A DNA stretch of 64,000 bases from Kineosporiaceae bacterium SCSIO 59966 (GCA_020881835.1 CP052876.1:248001-312000), one strand, 5' to 3'. Numbered from the stretch's first letter, positions 34,142 through 47,070 are shown. Translations and numbers: made by a program. Notes: generated from the sequence alone by a model not told the origin.

Positions 34142-35301
34142 GCGTCTGGGACGACGTCGTCGGGCAGGAGGCGTCCGTCGAGGTGCTCCGCCGCGCCGTC
34201 CGGGACGCTGCCGGCGTCCCGGGTGCCGGCAGCGGCGGCATGACGCACGCCTGGCTGTTCACCGGGCCGCCCGGCTCCGGTCGCTCGACGGCTGCACGCG
34301 CGTTCGCTGCCGCGCTGCAGTGCGAGCAGCAGGGCTGCGGGCAGTGCCGGGCCTGTCGGACGACGCTGGGCGGGACGCACGCCGACGTCCTCGTCGTCGC
34401 CACCGAGCTCGTCACCATCAAGATCGACGAGGTGCGGTCCCTTGTCCAGGTCGCGCACCAGCACCCGTCCCAGGGTCGCTGGCGGATCATCCTCGTCGAG
34501 GACGCAGACCGGATGACCGAAAAGACCTCGAACGTCCTGCTGAAGTCGATCGAGGAGCCCCCCGAGCACACGGTGTGGCTGCTGTGCGCCCCGAGCCCGG
34601 AGGACATCGTGCCGACGATCCGGTCTCGGTGCCGACCCGTGCAGCTGCGCGTCCCCCCGGTGGAGGCGGTGGCCGACCTGCTCGTCCGGCGGGACGGCGT
34701 CGACCCGGCGATGGCGGCGTTCGCCGCCCGCGCCGCCCAGAGCCACGTCGGCCTGGCGCGCCGCCTCGCCCGCGACGAAGGGGCGCGCATCCGCCGGCAG
34801 GAGGTGCTGCGCATCGCGCTGTCGCTGCGGGACGTCGGTGAGGCGGTGACGCAGGCCGGGGCCCTGGTGGACGTGGCGACGGAGGAGGCCAAGGCGGCCA
34901 CGGAGGAGCGCAACGCCAGCGAGCGGGCGGCGCTGCTGCGCTCCCTCGGTGCGGAGGCGGCCGGCAGCCTGCCTCCCGCGCTGCGCTCGCAGCTCAAGGC
35001 GCTCGAGGAGGACCAGAAGCGCAGGGAGAGGCGGCTGCGCCTCGACGTCCTCGACCGTGCACTGCTCGACCTCGCCTCGGTGTACCGGGACGTGCTCGTC
35101 CTCCAGCTCGGCGCGGGAGTCGATCTCGTCAACGCCGAGCTGCGCGACCGGCTCGAGGACCTGGCCCGGCAGTGGCGCCCCGAGGACACGCTGCGCCGCC
35201 TGGACGCGATCAGCCGTACTCGCTCGAACCTGGCCGAGCAGCCGGTCCTCAACGTGCTGCTCGCCGTGGAGTCGATGACACTGCGGCTGGTGGGAGCGTG
35301 A
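34138..35301 (+). CDS. holB: DNA polymerase III delta' subunit
   Basis: 387-residue AAA+ clamp-loader subunit: VWDDVVGQEASVEVLRRAV, the P-loop-like GPPGSGRSTAARAFA, zinc-binding Cys cluster CEQQGCGQCRACR, the DEVRSLV segment, LVEDADRMTEKTSNVLLKSIEEPP, and the sensor-1-like region ending TIRSRCRPVQLR. The P-loop has Arg in place of the usual Lys (GSGRST), consistent with the non-hydrolysing delta' subunit. GTG 34138 overlaps tmk, pairing nucleotide supply with replication. The C-terminal collar domain is normal in length. Confidence 0.93.
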   Translation: MSVWDDVVGQEASVEVLRRAVRDAAGVPGAGSGGMTHAWLFTGPPGSGRSTAARAFAAALQCEQQGCGQCRACRTTLGGTHADVLVVATELVTIKIDEVRSLVQVAHQHPSQGRWRIILVEDADRMTEKTSNVLLKSIEEPPEHTVWLLCAPSPEDIVPTIRSRCRPVQLRVPPVEAVADLLVRRDGVDPAMAAFAARAAQSHVGLARRLARDEGARIRRQEVLRIALSLRDVGEAVTQAGALVDVATEEAKAATEERNASERAALLRSLGAEAAGSLPPALRSQLKALEEDQKRRERRLRLDVLDRALLDLASVYRDVLVLQLGAGVDLVNAELRDRLEDLARQWRPEDTLRRLDAISRTRSNLAEQPVLNVLLAVESMTLRLVGA

Positions 35302-36944
35302 CCGGGAAGGGGCACTCCGACCGTGGCGGCCGCCTGCTCGGACGTCTTCGCCCGGTCGTTGCCCTCCTGCTCGCCGGGGCGGTCGTGGCTGGGTGCACGG
35401 ACGCGGGTGGGCACGGTCAGGACCCGTCCGGGGCGCCGACCACGTTGCCACCCCTGCCCCCGCCCGCCGCTGACGGTGCGACGGGCGGCACCGGGGCCGA
35501 CGCCGGCGCCGGTGAGGGTGGCTCGACGCACGACCCCGCGACCGACCCCGCCTACGCCCGGTTCTACGACCAGGAGCCGGCATGGGAGGACTGCGGACCG
35601 GTGACGGAGTGCACTGCGGTCACCGTCCCGGTCGACTGGGCCGACCCGGACGGCGAGACGCTGGACCTCGCCGTCGTCCGCCGACGCGCCGACCGGGACG
35701 CCGTCGGCGCGCTGTTCATGAACCCTGGGGGACCGGGTGCCTCGGGTGTGGAGTACGTCGGCGACCACGGCGACCTCGTCACCACCCGTGACCTGCGGGA
35801 CGCCTACGACCTCGTCGGCTTCGACCCGCGTGGCGTGGGTGCCTCCGAGCCCGTCGACTGCCTCGACGACGCCGAGCTGGACGCGTTCCTGGCCGCCGAG
35901 GCGGACCCGACGACGCCGGAGGGGCTGGCGGCGATGCGCGCGGACGCCGAGGAGCTCGGGCGGGCCTGTGCGGCGGACGCCGGTGAGCTCCTGGGTCACG
36001 TCGACACGGTCAGCGCGGCCCGGGACCTCGACGTCCTGCGCGCGGCGCTCGACCAGGAGCGCCTGCACTACCTCGGCAAGTCCTACGGGACCCTGCTCGG
36101 TGCCACCTACGCGGACCTGTACCCGGGCCGCGTGGGGCGGATGGTCCTCGACGGGGCGCTGGATCCCGCGCAGTCGTTCACCGACGTCAGCATCGGCCAG
36201 GCGGAGGGCATGGAGCGGGCGCTGAGGGCCTACGCCGAGGACTGCGGCAACCGCTCGGACTGCCCGCTGCGGGGTGACCTGGACGAGCGCCTCGATCAGG
36301 TCCGTCAGGTGCTCGAGGACGCGGAGCAGCAGCCGCTGCGCACCGGGGACCCGCAGCGGCCGCTGACCGCGTCGCTGGCCTTCTACGGCCTCATCGCGGC
36401 GCTCTACGACCGGGCCAGCTGGCCGGTCCTCGACCAGGCCCTCGGTCAGGCCCTGGCCGGGGACGGCGCCGGTCTGCTCGCGCTCGCCGACGTCTACGCC
36501 GGCCGGGAGGAGGACGGCTCCTACGGCAGCAACCTGCTCGAGGTGTTCAACGCGGTCAACTGCCTGGACTACCCGGTCGACGCGGACCCGGAGTCGATGG
36601 CGGCCACGGCCCAGCGCCTTGAGGAGGTGTCCCCGACGTTCGGTGAGGCCCTCGCCTACGGGGAGGTCCTCTGCGACGCGTGGCCCGTCGAGGCGGTGCG
36701 CGAACCGGCCCCGGTGCACGCGAGCGGGGCGCCACCGATCCTCGTCGTCGGCACGACCGGAGACCCGGCGACGCCGCATGCGTGGGCGGTGGCACTCGCC
36801 GAGCAGCTGGACTCCGGCCGGCTGCTCACGTACGAGGGCGAAGGGCACACCGCGTACATGCGCGGCTCCGCGTGCGTCGACCGCACCGTCGACCGGTACC
36901 TCGTCGACGGCGTGCTACCGGGCGAGGGCGCGACCTGCGGCTGA
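35298..36944 (+). CDS. secreted lipoprotein alpha/beta hydrolase (tripeptidyl-aminopeptidase-like)
   Basis: 548 residues. A basic N-terminus and hydrophobic helix end in the lipobox VAGC, so it is an exported lipoprotein. A Pro/Gly-rich spacer follows. The hydrolase domain has FMNPGGPGASG (oxyanion region), the nucleophile motif YLGKSYGTLLGATYADLYP (G-K-S-Y-G), the acid in VGTTGDPATP and the His in EGEGHTAYM, the last two within the C-terminal TAP-like domain. It probably releases peptides outside the cell; some relatives act on other esters or amides. GTG 35298 overlaps holB by 4 bases. Confidence 0.9.
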   Translation: MTGKGHSDRGGRLLGRLRPVVALLLAGAVVAGCTDAGGHGQDPSGAPTTLPPLPPPAADGATGGTGADAGAGEGGSTHDPATDPAYARFYDQEPAWEDCGPVTECTAVTVPVDWADPDGETLDLAVVRRRADRDAVGALFMNPGGPGASGVEYVGDHGDLVTTRDLRDAYDLVGFDPRGVGASEPVDCLDDAELDAFLAAEADPTTPEGLAAMRADAEELGRACAADAGELLGHVDTVSAARDLDVLRAALDQERLHYLGKSYGTLLGATYADLYPGRVGRMVLDGALDPAQSFTDVSIGQAEGMERALRAYAEDCGNRSDCPLRGDLDERLDQVRQVLEDAEQQPLRTGDPQRPLTASLAFYGLIAALYDRASWPVLDQALGQALAGDGAGLLALADVYAGREEDGSYGSNLLEVFNAVNCLDYPVDADPESMAATAQRLEEVSPTFGEALAYGEVLCDAWPVEAVREPAPVHASGAPPILVVGTTGDPATPHAWAVALAEQLDSGRLLTYEGEGHTAYMRGSACVDRTVDRYLVDGVLPGEGATCG

Positions 36945-36963
36945 CCGCCGCTCGTCGGCTGGC

Positions 36964-36993
36964 TCGAACCGGGCGACGACGCCTTGCTATGCT
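36964..36993 (+). promoter_or_regulatory. possible tRNA-Thr promoter
   Basis: TATGCT (36988-36993) with TCGAAC (36964-36969) 18 bases upstream. This would start transcription about 20 bases before the tRNA. The -35 is weak. Confidence 0.35.
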
Positions 36994-37021
36994 TGCGGAC
37001 CGCGTCGGCAGAGCCGGCCGC

Positions 37022-37095
37022 GCCGCCTTAGCTCAGTTGGCCAGAGCGATTCACTCGTAATGAATAGGTCGTGGGTTCGATTCCCACAGGCGGCT
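37022..37095 (+). tRNA. tRNA-Thr(CGT)
   Basis: Full cloverleaf. Acceptor stem GCCGCCT/AGGCGGC; D-stem GCTC/GAGC; anticodon stem ATTCA/TGAAT with loop CTCGTAA, giving anticodon CGT (reads ACG, Thr); T-stem GTGGG/CCCAC with loop TTCGATT. The discriminator is T and CCA is not encoded. The opposite strand of 37051-37095 is the 3' end of the alpha-hydroxy-acid dehydrogenase gene. Confidence 0.95.
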
Positions 37096-38322
37096 CTGCG
37101 GAGGGCAGCGGTGCTCGATGATCCGTGCGTGGTGCGGCTCGAGCTCCGCGAGAGTGGTGACCCCGAGCAGCCGCATGGTTCGCTCGATCTGACCCGTGAG
37201 GATCTCGATCGCCCGGTCCACGCCAGGTCGACCTCCGGCCATGAGGCCGTACAGGTACGCGCGTCCGATCAGGGTGAAACGCGCGCCGTTGGCCAGGGCG
37301 GCGAGGATGTCTTGCCCCGACATGATGCCCGTGTCGACGTGAACCTCCACCTGGGAGCCGACCTCCCTGACCACGTCAGGGAGCAGGTGCAGCGGCGCTG
37401 TCGCCCGGTCCAGCTGACGGCCACCGTGGTTGGAGAGCAGGACTGCGTCGGCTCCCGTGGTCGCCACGCGAACCGCGTCAGCGACTGTCTGCACACCCTT
37501 GACGACGAGCTTTCCCGGCCACTGGTCGCGGATCCACGCCAGGTCGTCGTAGGTGACGCTCGGGTCGAACATCGTGTCGATGAGCTCGGCCACCGTGCCC
37601 GGCCACGAGCCGAGCGATGCGAACGACAGTGGCTCTGTCGTCAGGAAGTTGAACCACCAGGCCGGACGCTGAGCCGCATCGATCACTGTCCGGGGCGTGA
37701 GCGCCGGCGGGATGGTGAGTCCGTTACGGACGTCCCGCAGCCTGGTACCGGCGACAGGAACGTCCACGGTGACCAGCAGCGTGTCGTAGCCCGCTCGGGC
37801 GGCGCGCGAGACCAGGGCCATCGACTTGTCGCGGTCCTTCCACATGTACAGCTGGAACCACGTGCGGGCTCGGGGGGCTGCGGCTGCCACGTCCTCGATC
37901 GACGTCGTCCCCATGGTCGACAGCGTGAACGGGATCCCGGCGGCCTCGGCGGCGGTGGCCCCAGCGATCTCCCCTTCTGTCTGCATCATCCGGGTGAACC
38001 CCGTCGGGGCGATGCCGAACGGGAGTGCGGACCTTCCCCCGAGCACCTCGACGGACGTGTCGACGGTGGAGACGTCCCGAAGGATTGCCGGCTGGAACTC
38101 CACGTCCCGGTACGCCTGGCGTGCGCGTGCCAACGACATCTCCTCGTCGGCGGCGCCGTCGGTGTAGTCGAAGGCCGCCCTCGGCGTGCGGCGCTTGGCC
38201 ACCCGCCGCAGGTCCTCAATCGTCAAGGCGGACTTCAGGCGGCGGTCCCGAGGCGACAGCGTCGGCTTTCGAAACTTGATCAGCGGCGCCAGGTCGTGGG
38301 GATCAGGCATCTGGCGCTTCAC
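37051..38322 (-). CDS. FMN-dependent alpha-hydroxy-acid (L-lactate) dehydrogenase, 3' end inside tRNA-Thr
   Basis: About 423 residues of the LldD/glycolate-oxidase family, which oxidises L-lactate or similar acids with FMN. It has [60 protein letters not shown] (active Lys region) and [12 protein letters not shown] (catalytic His, FMN-phosphate region), then [10 protein letters not shown] and IGRAYLYGL. The start GTG 38322 has GAGGAG 6 bases before; the open frame reaches TTG 38349. The family's normal end is near EPHHARII. The remaining ~20 residues read through the tRNA antisense to a stop within the anticodon-stem region, an odd but apparently harmless tail. Confidence 0.88.
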   Translation of the reverse strand: MKRQMPDPHDLAPLIKFRKPTLSPRDRRLKSALTIEDLRRVAKRRTPRAAFDYTDGAADEEMSLARARQAYRDVEFQPAILRDVSTVDTSVEVLGGRSALPFGIAPTGFTRMMQTEGEIAGATAAEAAGIPFTLSTMGTTSIEDVAAAAPRARTWFQLYMWKDRDKSMALVSRAARAGYDTLLVTVDVPVAGTRLRDVRNGLTIPPALTPRTVIDAAQRPAWWFNFLTTEPLSFASLGSWPGTVAELIDTMFDPSVTYDDLAWIRDQWPGKLVVKGVQTVADAVRVATTGADAVLLSNHGGRQLDRATAPLHLLPDVVREVGSQVEVHVDTGIMSGQDILAALANGARFTLIGRAYLYGLMAGGRPGVDRAIEILTGQIERTMRLLGVTTLAELEPHHARIIEHRCPPQSRLWESNPRPIHYE

Positions 38323-38803
38323 CACGGGCTCCTCGAACAGGGCGGGCAACTGCTGCGTGACGACGTCTGACAGTCGCAGTGGTCTGGATGACCGGTGTCG
38401 TCATGATGATTTCGCGGTCGACCGGGGTCAAGCGGCCGGGGCCCCGCGCTAGTGGTGTCAGTGCCCCGACGTCGCGTCCTCCCCTTCGTGATCAGTCGAA
38501 AATCCTCTCTTCGTGATCATGCAATCCCGCCACCCCGCACGACCCACTCGTGATCATGCAATCCCGCCACCCCCGGCCACCGGTCCGGCTCACAGAATGC
38601 TGGGTTTCTGGCGCGACACGCCGGTCAAACTATGCCGAGCGCAGCATTCTGTGGTCGTGGTCAGTGTGTCGACCTACGTACCCGGGACTTGCGGCGGGTG
38701 AAAAGGTGGCGCAACTGCATGATCATCGAAGGGGCGGGTGGCGGGATTGCATGATCACGAGTGGGTCGTGCGGGGTGGCGGGATTGCATGATCACCGCCA
38801 GGG
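38323..38803. other. intergenic region with nested palindromes
   Basis: The 481 bases between the dehydrogenase start and the phosphoketolase stop contain repeated copies of a TGATCATGCA(A/G)TCCCGCCACC motif, a perfect 60-bp inverted repeat and an inner 12-bp inverted repeat. No coding frame is convincing. Confidence 0.7.
38513..38795. repeat. nested inverted repeat: 60-bp perfect arms with inner 12-bp hairpin
   Basis: The left arm 38513-38572 and right arm 38736-38795 are exact reverse complements over 60 bases. Each arm contains two copies of GTGATCATGCAATCCCGCCA followed by CCC, separated by GCACGACCCACTC. The 163-base centre holds CACAGAATGCTG (38591-38602) and its exact complement (38642-38653). 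A further diverged copy of the unit lies at 38703-38730 (inverted), and half-copies CTTCGTGATCA occur at 38484-38494 and 38510-38519. No transposase is present. It looks like a REP/MITE-type element; it may also terminate transcription from phosphoketolase. Confidence 0.85.
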
Positions 38804-41254
38804 CTAGTCGTTGTCGCCGGCGGTGGCCAGCACGCCCTCCCCGTGCCCGGCGCTGCCCTCGGCGTCCTCTTGCGCGGAGCTCTGCCACTGCCAGCGAGCG
38901 ATCTCCGGCATGTCCTCGCCGTACCGGCGGATGTACTGCCGGTGGCGCAGGATCGCGTCCTTGAGCTCCTGGCGGGCGTAGCCGGCTGCGTCGCCGAGCC
39001 GGGGGACCCGGTCGATGACGTCGATCGCCAGGGAGAACCGGTCGATCTCGTTGAGCACGCACATGTCGAACGGCGTCGTCGTGGTGCCCTCCTCCTTGTA
39101 CCCGCGAACGTGCAGGTTGACGTGGTTCGTGTGCCGGTAGGTGAGCCGGTGGATGAGCCAGGGGTAGCCGTGGTAGGCGAAGACGATCGGCTTGTCCTGG
39201 GTGAAGATGGCGTCGAACTCCCGGCGGGTCAGCCCGTGCGGGTGCTCTGAGGCGTCCTGCAGCCGCATCAGGTCGACGACGTTGACGACTCGGATCCGGA
39301 TGTCGGGGAAGAATCCGCGCAGGATCTCCACGGCAGCCAGCGTCTCCATCGTCGGGACGTCGCCGGCGCAGGCCATCACGACGTCCGGCTCACTGCCCTG
39401 GTCGGTGCTCGCCCAGTCCCAGATCCCGATGCCCCGGGCGCAGTGCAGCGCGGCCTGCTCGGCGTTCAGCCACTGCGGCGCCGGCTGCTTTCCGGCGACG
39501 ATGACGTTGACGTACTGCTTGGTGCGCAGGCAGTGGTCGGTCACCGACAGCAGCGTGTTGGCGTCCGGCGGCAGGTAGACCCGCACCACCTCGGCCTTCT
39601 TGTTGACGACGTGGTCGATGAAGCCGGGGTCCTGGTGGGAGAAGCCGTTGTGGTCCTGCCGCCAGACGTGGCTGGACAGCAGGTAGTTCAGCGACGCGAC
39701 CGGACGGCGCCAGGGGATCTCGTTCGTCACCTTCAGCCACTTGGCGTGCTGGTTGACCATCGAGTCGACGATGTGGATGAACGCCTCGTAGCAGGAGAAG
39801 AACCCGTGCCGGCCGGTCAGCAGGTAGCCCTCCAGCCATCCCTGGCAGGTGTGCTCGGAGAGGATCTCCATCACCCTCCCGTCCGGGGCTAGCGCGTCGT
39901 CCTCCGGCAGGGTTTGCGCGTTCCAGGCCCGGTCGGTGACCTCGAGGACGTCCTGCCAGCGGTTGGAGTTGTTCTCGTCCGGGGAGAACAGCCGGAAGTT
40001 TGACTGGTCGGCGTTGGCGGCCATGACGTCGCGCAGGAACCGGCCCATCACCCGGGTCGCCTCGGCCGCGGTCGCGCCGGGCCGCGGGACGTCGACCGCG
40101 TAGTCCTGCCAGGCGGGCAGCCGCAGCGGGACGAGCAGCTCGCCGCCGTTGCTGTGCGGGTTCGCGCTCATCCGCCGCTGGCCGGCCGGGTGCAGGTCGG
40201 CGATCTGCGGGACCGGGCGACCCTGCTCGTCGAAGAGCTCCTCGGGCCGGTAGGAGAGCATCCAGGTCCGCAGCGCCTCGAGGTGGTCAGGGTTCTGCCG
40301 GGTGTCGGCGAACGGGACCTGGTGGCTGCGCCAGTAGTCCTCGACCTTCTTGCCGTCGATCTCCGCCGGACCGGTCCAGCCCTTGGGGGAGCGCAGCACG
40401 ATCATCGGCCAGGTGGGCCGCTCGGTCGCTCCGCCGGAGCGGGCCGCCTGCTGGATGGCAGTGATCCGGTCCATGCACGCGTCCATCGTTGCGGCGAACC
40501 GCTGGTGCATGTCGGCCGGGTCGGAGCCGGCGACGACGAACGGCTCGTACCCGTAGCCGCGCATGAGGTCGAGCAGCTCGGACTCCGGGATGCGGGCCAG
40601 CACGGTCGGGTTGGCGATCTTGTACCCGTTGAGGTGCAGGATCGGGAGCACGGCGCCGTCCCGGCGGGGGTCGAGCCACTTGTTCGAGTGCCAGGACGTC
40701 GCGAGCGGTCCGGTCTCGGCCTCACCGTCACCGACGACAGCCGCGACGACAAGGTCCGGGTTGTCGAAGACCGCACCGTAGGCGTGCGAGAGCGCGTAGC
40801 CGAGCTCACCGCCCTCGTTGATGGACCCCGGGGTCTCCGGGGCGACGTGGCTGGGGATGCCGCCGGGGAAGCTGAACTGGGTGAACAGCCGCTTCATGCC
40901 CTGGGCGTCCCGGCTCACCTCGTGGTAGATCTCCGAGTAGGTCCCCTCGAGCCAGGCGGCGGACACGATCGACGGGCCCCCGTGCCCCGGGCCGATGACG
41001 TACATCATGTTGACGTCCCGCTGCATGATCACCCGGTTGCAGTGGGCGTAGATGAAGTTCAGGCCAGGGGAGGTGCCCCAGTGGCCGAGCAGCCGTGGCT
41101 TGACGTGCTCCGGCTTCAACGGCTCCCGCAGCAGCGGGTTGTCCATGAGGTAGATCTGGCCGACCGACAGGTAGTTCGCCGCGCGCCACCAGGCGTCGAT
41201 CGCGGCGAGCTGAGCGTCGTCCAGGGGACTGGTGGGCTGTTCCTGCGAGTTCAT
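38804..41254 (-). CDS. xfp: phosphoketolase (xylulose-5-P/fructose-6-P)
   Basis: 816-residue thiamine-diphosphate enzyme cleaving xylulose-5-phosphate or fructose-6-phosphate with phosphate to acetyl-phosphate. Family sequences include [64 protein letters not shown] (the ThDP-Mg region) and [19 protein letters not shown]. The length is normal. ATG 41254 ([12 protein letters not shown]) is chosen over the open frame to 41308, whose extra residues are unconserved and overlap a DosR-like box. It is transcribed divergently from the Nudix gene. The high acetyl-phosphate/ATP yield without oxygen fits the surrounding stress genes. Confidence 0.95.
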   Translation of the reverse strand: MNSQEQPTSPLDDAQLAAIDAWWRAANYLSVGQIYLMDNPLLREPLKPEHVKPRLLGHWGTSPGLNFIYAHCNRVIMQRDVNMMYVIGPGHGGPSIVSAAWLEGTYSEIYHEVSRDAQGMKRLFTQFSFPGGIPSHVAPETPGSINEGGELGYALSHAYGAVFDNPDLVVAAVVGDGEAETGPLATSWHSNKWLDPRRDGAVLPILHLNGYKIANPTVLARIPESELLDLMRGYGYEPFVVAGSDPADMHQRFAATMDACMDRITAIQQAARSGGATERPTWPMIVLRSPKGWTGPAEIDGKKVEDYWRSHQVPFADTRQNPDHLEALRTWMLSYRPEELFDEQGRPVPQIADLHPAGQRRMSANPHSNGGELLVPLRLPAWQDYAVDVPRPGATAAEATRVMGRFLRDVMAANADQSNFRLFSPDENNSNRWQDVLEVTDRAWNAQTLPEDDALAPDGRVMEILSEHTCQGWLEGYLLTGRHGFFSCYEAFIHIVDSMVNQHAKWLKVTNEIPWRRPVASLNYLLSSHVWRQDHNGFSHQDPGFIDHVVNKKAEVVRVYLPPDANTLLSVTDHCLRTKQYVNVIVAGKQPAPQWLNAEQAALHCARGIGIWDWASTDQGSEPDVVMACAGDVPTMETLAAVEILRGFFPDIRIRVVNVVDLMRLQDASEHPHGLTRREFDAIFTQDKPIVFAYHGYPWLIHRLTYRHTNHVNLHVRGYKEEGTTTTPFDMCVLNEIDRFSLAIDVIDRVPRLGDAAGYARQELKDAILRHRQYIRRYGEDMPEIARWQWQSSAQEDAEGSAGHGEGVLATAGDND

Positions 41255-41289
41255 GCGCCCATTCTGCCGTGCACCGCGGCCGCTCGCGA

Positions 41290-41304
41290 GAGGCCGGACG
41301 TCCC
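41290..41304. promoter_or_regulatory. DosR-box-like site between phosphoketolase and Nudix genes
   Basis: On the minus strand it reads GGGACGTCCGGCCTC, matching 10 of the 13 fixed positions of the mycobacterial DosR core GGGACTTNNGGCCCT. It lies 36 bases before the phosphoketolase ATG and 15 bases before the Nudix GTG. Identified by eye; chance matches are possible at this GC content. Confidence 0.35.
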
Positions 41305-41319
41305 CCACGGCGGTGGCCG

Positions 41320-41814
41320 GTGAGCCGGCGCGTCGCGGGCGGCTTGCTCGTCCACCGACGGACGCCGGCCGGGGACGTCGAGCTGCTGCTCGCCCACATG
41401 GGAGGCCCCTACTGGGCGGGTCGGGACGCCGGAGCGTGGTCCGTCCCCAAGGGTGAGCCCGAGGACGGCGAGGACCTGCTGAGCGCCGCCCGCCGCGAGT
41501 TCACCGAGGAGCTGGGTCTGCCGCCTCCCGATGGCGAGCCGGTCCTGTTGGGCGAGGTCCGGCAGCGCAGCGGGAAGGTCGTCACCGTGTGGGCGGTGGC
41601 GGGCGACCTCGACCCGGCCCACGTCGTGCCCGGCACCTTCGAGCTGGAGTGGCCGCCGCGGTCCGGTCACCGGGTCCGGGTGCCGGAGGTCGACCGGGTC
41701 GCGTGGTTCTCCCCGGACGACGCCCGCCGGCTGCTCGTCAGCGGCCAGGCCGTGCTCGTCGACCGGTTGCTCGAGCTGCTGGGCACCGGCCCCGCCGGGC
41801 CCGCCGGGACCTAA
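41320..41814 (+). CDS. Nudix hydrolase
   Basis: 164 residues with an exact Nudix box: [20 protein letters not shown] followed by LGL (G-x5-E-x7-RE-x2-EE-xG). It cleaves a nucleoside-diphosphate-linked substrate with Mg2+. The [10 protein letters not shown] form resembles small actinobacterial Nudix proteins of the COG4119 type. The start GTG 41320 ([13 protein letters not shown]) matches the fold's first strand; an upstream in-frame GTG at 41269 adds only Arg/Pro residues. It probably leads an operon with the nitroreductase gene 70 bases downstream. Confidence 0.85.
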   Translation: MSRRVAGGLLVHRRTPAGDVELLLAHMGGPYWAGRDAGAWSVPKGEPEDGEDLLSAARREFTEELGLPPPDGEPVLLGEVRQRSGKVVTVWAVAGDLDPAHVVPGTFELEWPPRSGHRVRVPEVDRVAWFSPDDARRLLVSGQAVLVDRLLELLGTGPAGPAGT

Positions 41815-41884
41815 GCCCCTCGCCCCCCGGTGCCGGCCGACCGCAGGATCGGTGCACCGGGTGACGACGGAGGCGGTGGCACCG

Positions 41885-42867
41885 ATGACGACGAGGACCC
41901 CTGAACCGCAGCTGTCCGAGCAGGTCCGGGCCATGGCGGAGGCGGCACGGCTGGCGCCGTCGGTGCACAACACCCAGCCCTGGCGGTTCCGCGCCCTGGC
42001 CGACGGGCTCGCCGTCCACGAGGACGTCGACCGGGCGCTGCCCGTGCTGGACCCGCAGGGCCGGCTACGGACGATCTCCTGCGGCGCCGCAGTGCTCAAC
42101 GCCGTGGTCGCCCTCGCCGCGGCCGGCAGCACGCCGCGGGTGGAGCTCTTGCCCGAGGGCCCTGACTCCACCCTGCTGGCCGTCGTCCGCGCCGGTCCGT
42201 CGCACCCGCCGTCCGTCGACGACCTCGCCGACGCCGAGGCGGTCCCGCGGCGGCGCACCCACCGGCGGGTGCACAGCCCGGAGCCGGTGGACTCCGACGT
42301 CCTGGGCGACCTCGAGCGCTCGGTGGCCCGCGAGGGGGCCCGGCTCACGGTGGTCGACCGGGCCACCCGGCGCGCCGTGGCCAGGCTGCTGACCCGGGCG
42401 GTCCAGACTCAGGCCACCAACGGCGAGCTCGTCGGCGAGATCGACGCGTGGATCCGGCACTGGGGGACCGGGGAGGAGCCCGTCGACGGGATCCCCGTCG
42501 GGTCGCTGGGCACCGCTCCCTACCCCGTGGACTCCCTCGTGCAGGAGCAGACCGACACCGGCGTCGTGCGCGCGGAGGAGGTCGAGGAGGTCCTGGACAC
42601 CTCCACCCTCGTGGCCATCAGCACGTCGGGCGACCGGCGACGGGACTGGCTGGCCGCAGGGATGGCCCTCGAGCGGCTGCTGCTGCGGGCGACCGGGGCC
42701 GGACTGGTCGCGACGTACGCCGACCAGGCCACCCAGGACCCCCGGACCCGCCAGGAGCTCGCCGAGGTGCTCGACGTGCTCGGCTTCCCCCAGGTCGTGC
42801 TGCGGCTCGGCCACCCGCTGGTGGACGTCCCGCCCACCCCGCGCCGCCCGCTGGAGGAGCTGCTCAC

Positions 42868-42871
<4 letters not shown>
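41885..42871 (+). CDS. Acg-like nitroreductase-fold flavoprotein
   Basis: 328 residues of the Acg family, tandem halves of the nitroreductase fold. The N-terminus is typical: AMAEAARLAPSVHNTQPWRF (FMN-binding Ser-x-HNTQPW), ISCGAAVLNAVVALAAAG; the C-half has AISTSGDRRRDWLAAGMALER and a conserved end. M. tuberculosis members (Rv2032 Acg, Rv3131) belong to the DosR regulon and may store flavin rather than act as enzymes. ATG 41885 has GGAGGCGG upstream; GTG 41861 is an alternative. Its TAG stop interlocks with the TAG of the convergent gene (CTAG). Confidence 0.87.
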
Positions 42872-45914
<3,043 letters not shown>

Positions 45915-45919
45915 TCAGG

Positions 45920-46852
45920 TCAGGCGGTGGCGGCCAGGACCGTCGGGCTCCCACCCGCGTCACCGGGAGGGTTCGCCGCCCGGACGACGAGCACCGGGCA
46001 GGACGCGTGGTGCAGCACCTCCCGGCTCACCGAGCCGAGCAGCATCGCCTCGATCCCCCCGAGTCCGCGGGTGCCGACGACGACGAGCCGGGCGCCGCGG
46101 GAGTGCCGCAGCAGCGCCTCGACCGGATGGGTCTGGGCCAGCACCTGCTCGAGGTGCAGGCCCGGGTGCTCGAGCGGGACCATGGCGACCGCCTCGGACA
46201 GCAGGGCCTGGGCCCGGGTGATCTCGGGGTCCTCGGGTCCGGAGACGAACCCGAGGGCGTCGGTCACCGGGGACAGAGCCATGACGGCGCGCAGCGTCGT
46301 CCCCTCCCGCTCGGCGACCCGGGCGGCGCACGCCACCGCGACGGCGGACGCCGGAGAGCCGTCGACGCCGACGACGACGGGTCCGCGCGAGCGCATCCGT
46401 GGGCCTCGGACGACGAGCACCGGGCAGCTGGCGTGGGCCGCGACCGCCGTGCTCGTCGACCCGAGCAGCATCCGGGCGACCGGGCGGTGCCCGTGGCTGC
46501 CGACGACGAGCAGGTCCTGCGGCTCCGTGTGCGCCAGCAGGACCGCCGAGGGGGATCCTGGCTCCACCAGGCTGGTCACCCGGTTCTCACCGAGGACGGC
46601 GGCCGCCCGATCGAGTGCACGGGTCACGGCCTCCACGCTGGCGCGGCGGTAGGCGGTCTCGGACGCCGGCGCCCTGTCGGGCGTCTCCACCGCGCTGAGC
46701 ACGTGCAGGGGCGCGCCGGTCTCGCGCGCCTGCTCGATGCCCGCGGCAAGCGCCTCGTCGGCAGAGGAGGATCCGTCGTAGCCCACCACCACCCGGGTCG
46801 GACGGCCCGCCGTCCCGGTGCGTCCGCCCGTCCGGTCCTCGGTCCTGGGCAC
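45920..46852 (-). CDS. universal stress protein, two Usp domains (1)
   Basis: 310 residues with tandem Usp domains at about 20-160 and 168-300. Both carry the ATP-binding G-2x-G-9x-G-S pattern: GSHGHRPVARMLLGSTS and GTRGLGGIEAMLLGSVS, each followed by HASCPVLVVR. Such two-domain USPs are typical DosR-regulon members (Rv1996, Rv2005c, Rv2623 type). GTG 46852 follows AGGAGGTG. It is the promoter-proximal gene of an operon with the sensor kinase and CoA-transferase, divergent from the DosR-like regulator with a DosR-like box between. Confidence 0.92.
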   Translation of the reverse strand: MPRTEDRTGGRTGTAGRPTRVVVGYDGSSSADEALAAGIEQARETGAPLHVLSAVETPDRAPASETAYRRASVEAVTRALDRAAAVLGENRVTSLVEPGSPSAVLLAHTEPQDLLVVGSHGHRPVARMLLGSTSTAVAAHASCPVLVVRGPRMRSRGPVVVGVDGSPASAVAVACAARVAEREGTTLRAVMALSPVTDALGFVSGPEDPEITRAQALLSEAVAMVPLEHPGLHLEQVLAQTHPVEALLRHSRGARLVVVGTRGLGGIEAMLLGSVSREVLHHASCPVLVVRAANPPGDAGGSPTVLAATA

Positions 46853-46993
46853 CGCACCACCTCCTGCTGGGACGACCGGGGGCGCCGGTTGTCGGCTCGG
46901 CGTCCGCGCCGCGGTGTGCCGTGCCGGACGCCGCTGTGCCGATACTGCGCCGACAGGTGCGGTCCAGAACACACCCGAAGGACCCCCGCCCGG

Positions 46994-47008
46994 GGGACCT
47001 TCGTCCCG
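46994..47008. promoter_or_regulatory. DosR-box-like site between USP-devS operon and devR
   Basis: GGGACCTTCGTCCCG: near-palindromic GGGAC-CTTC-GTCCC, matching 10 of 13 fixed positions of GGGACTTNNGGCCCT. It is in the 230-base divergent region, about 75 bases before the regulator's start, consistent with autoregulation. Confidence 0.45.
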
Positions 47009-47070
47009 CGGGCCGGGATCCCCCGTCGTCCCGTGTCGTCGGCCCGGGCCGAACAGGGGCCGACACGGCG

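Noticed and set aside
33798-36848. 1016-residue minus-strand open frame under tmk, holB and the hydrolase
   Set aside because: No domain, Arg-rich, and entirely antisense to recognisable genes.
36619-38370. 583-residue plus-strand open frame running through the tRNA and the dehydrogenase region
   Set aside because: Out of frame with the hydrolase and antisense to the dehydrogenase, whose motifs are clear.
38513-38795. Insertion sequence
   Set aside because: Long inverted repeats but only a 163-base centre with no transposase frame and no evident target duplication; listed as a repeat.
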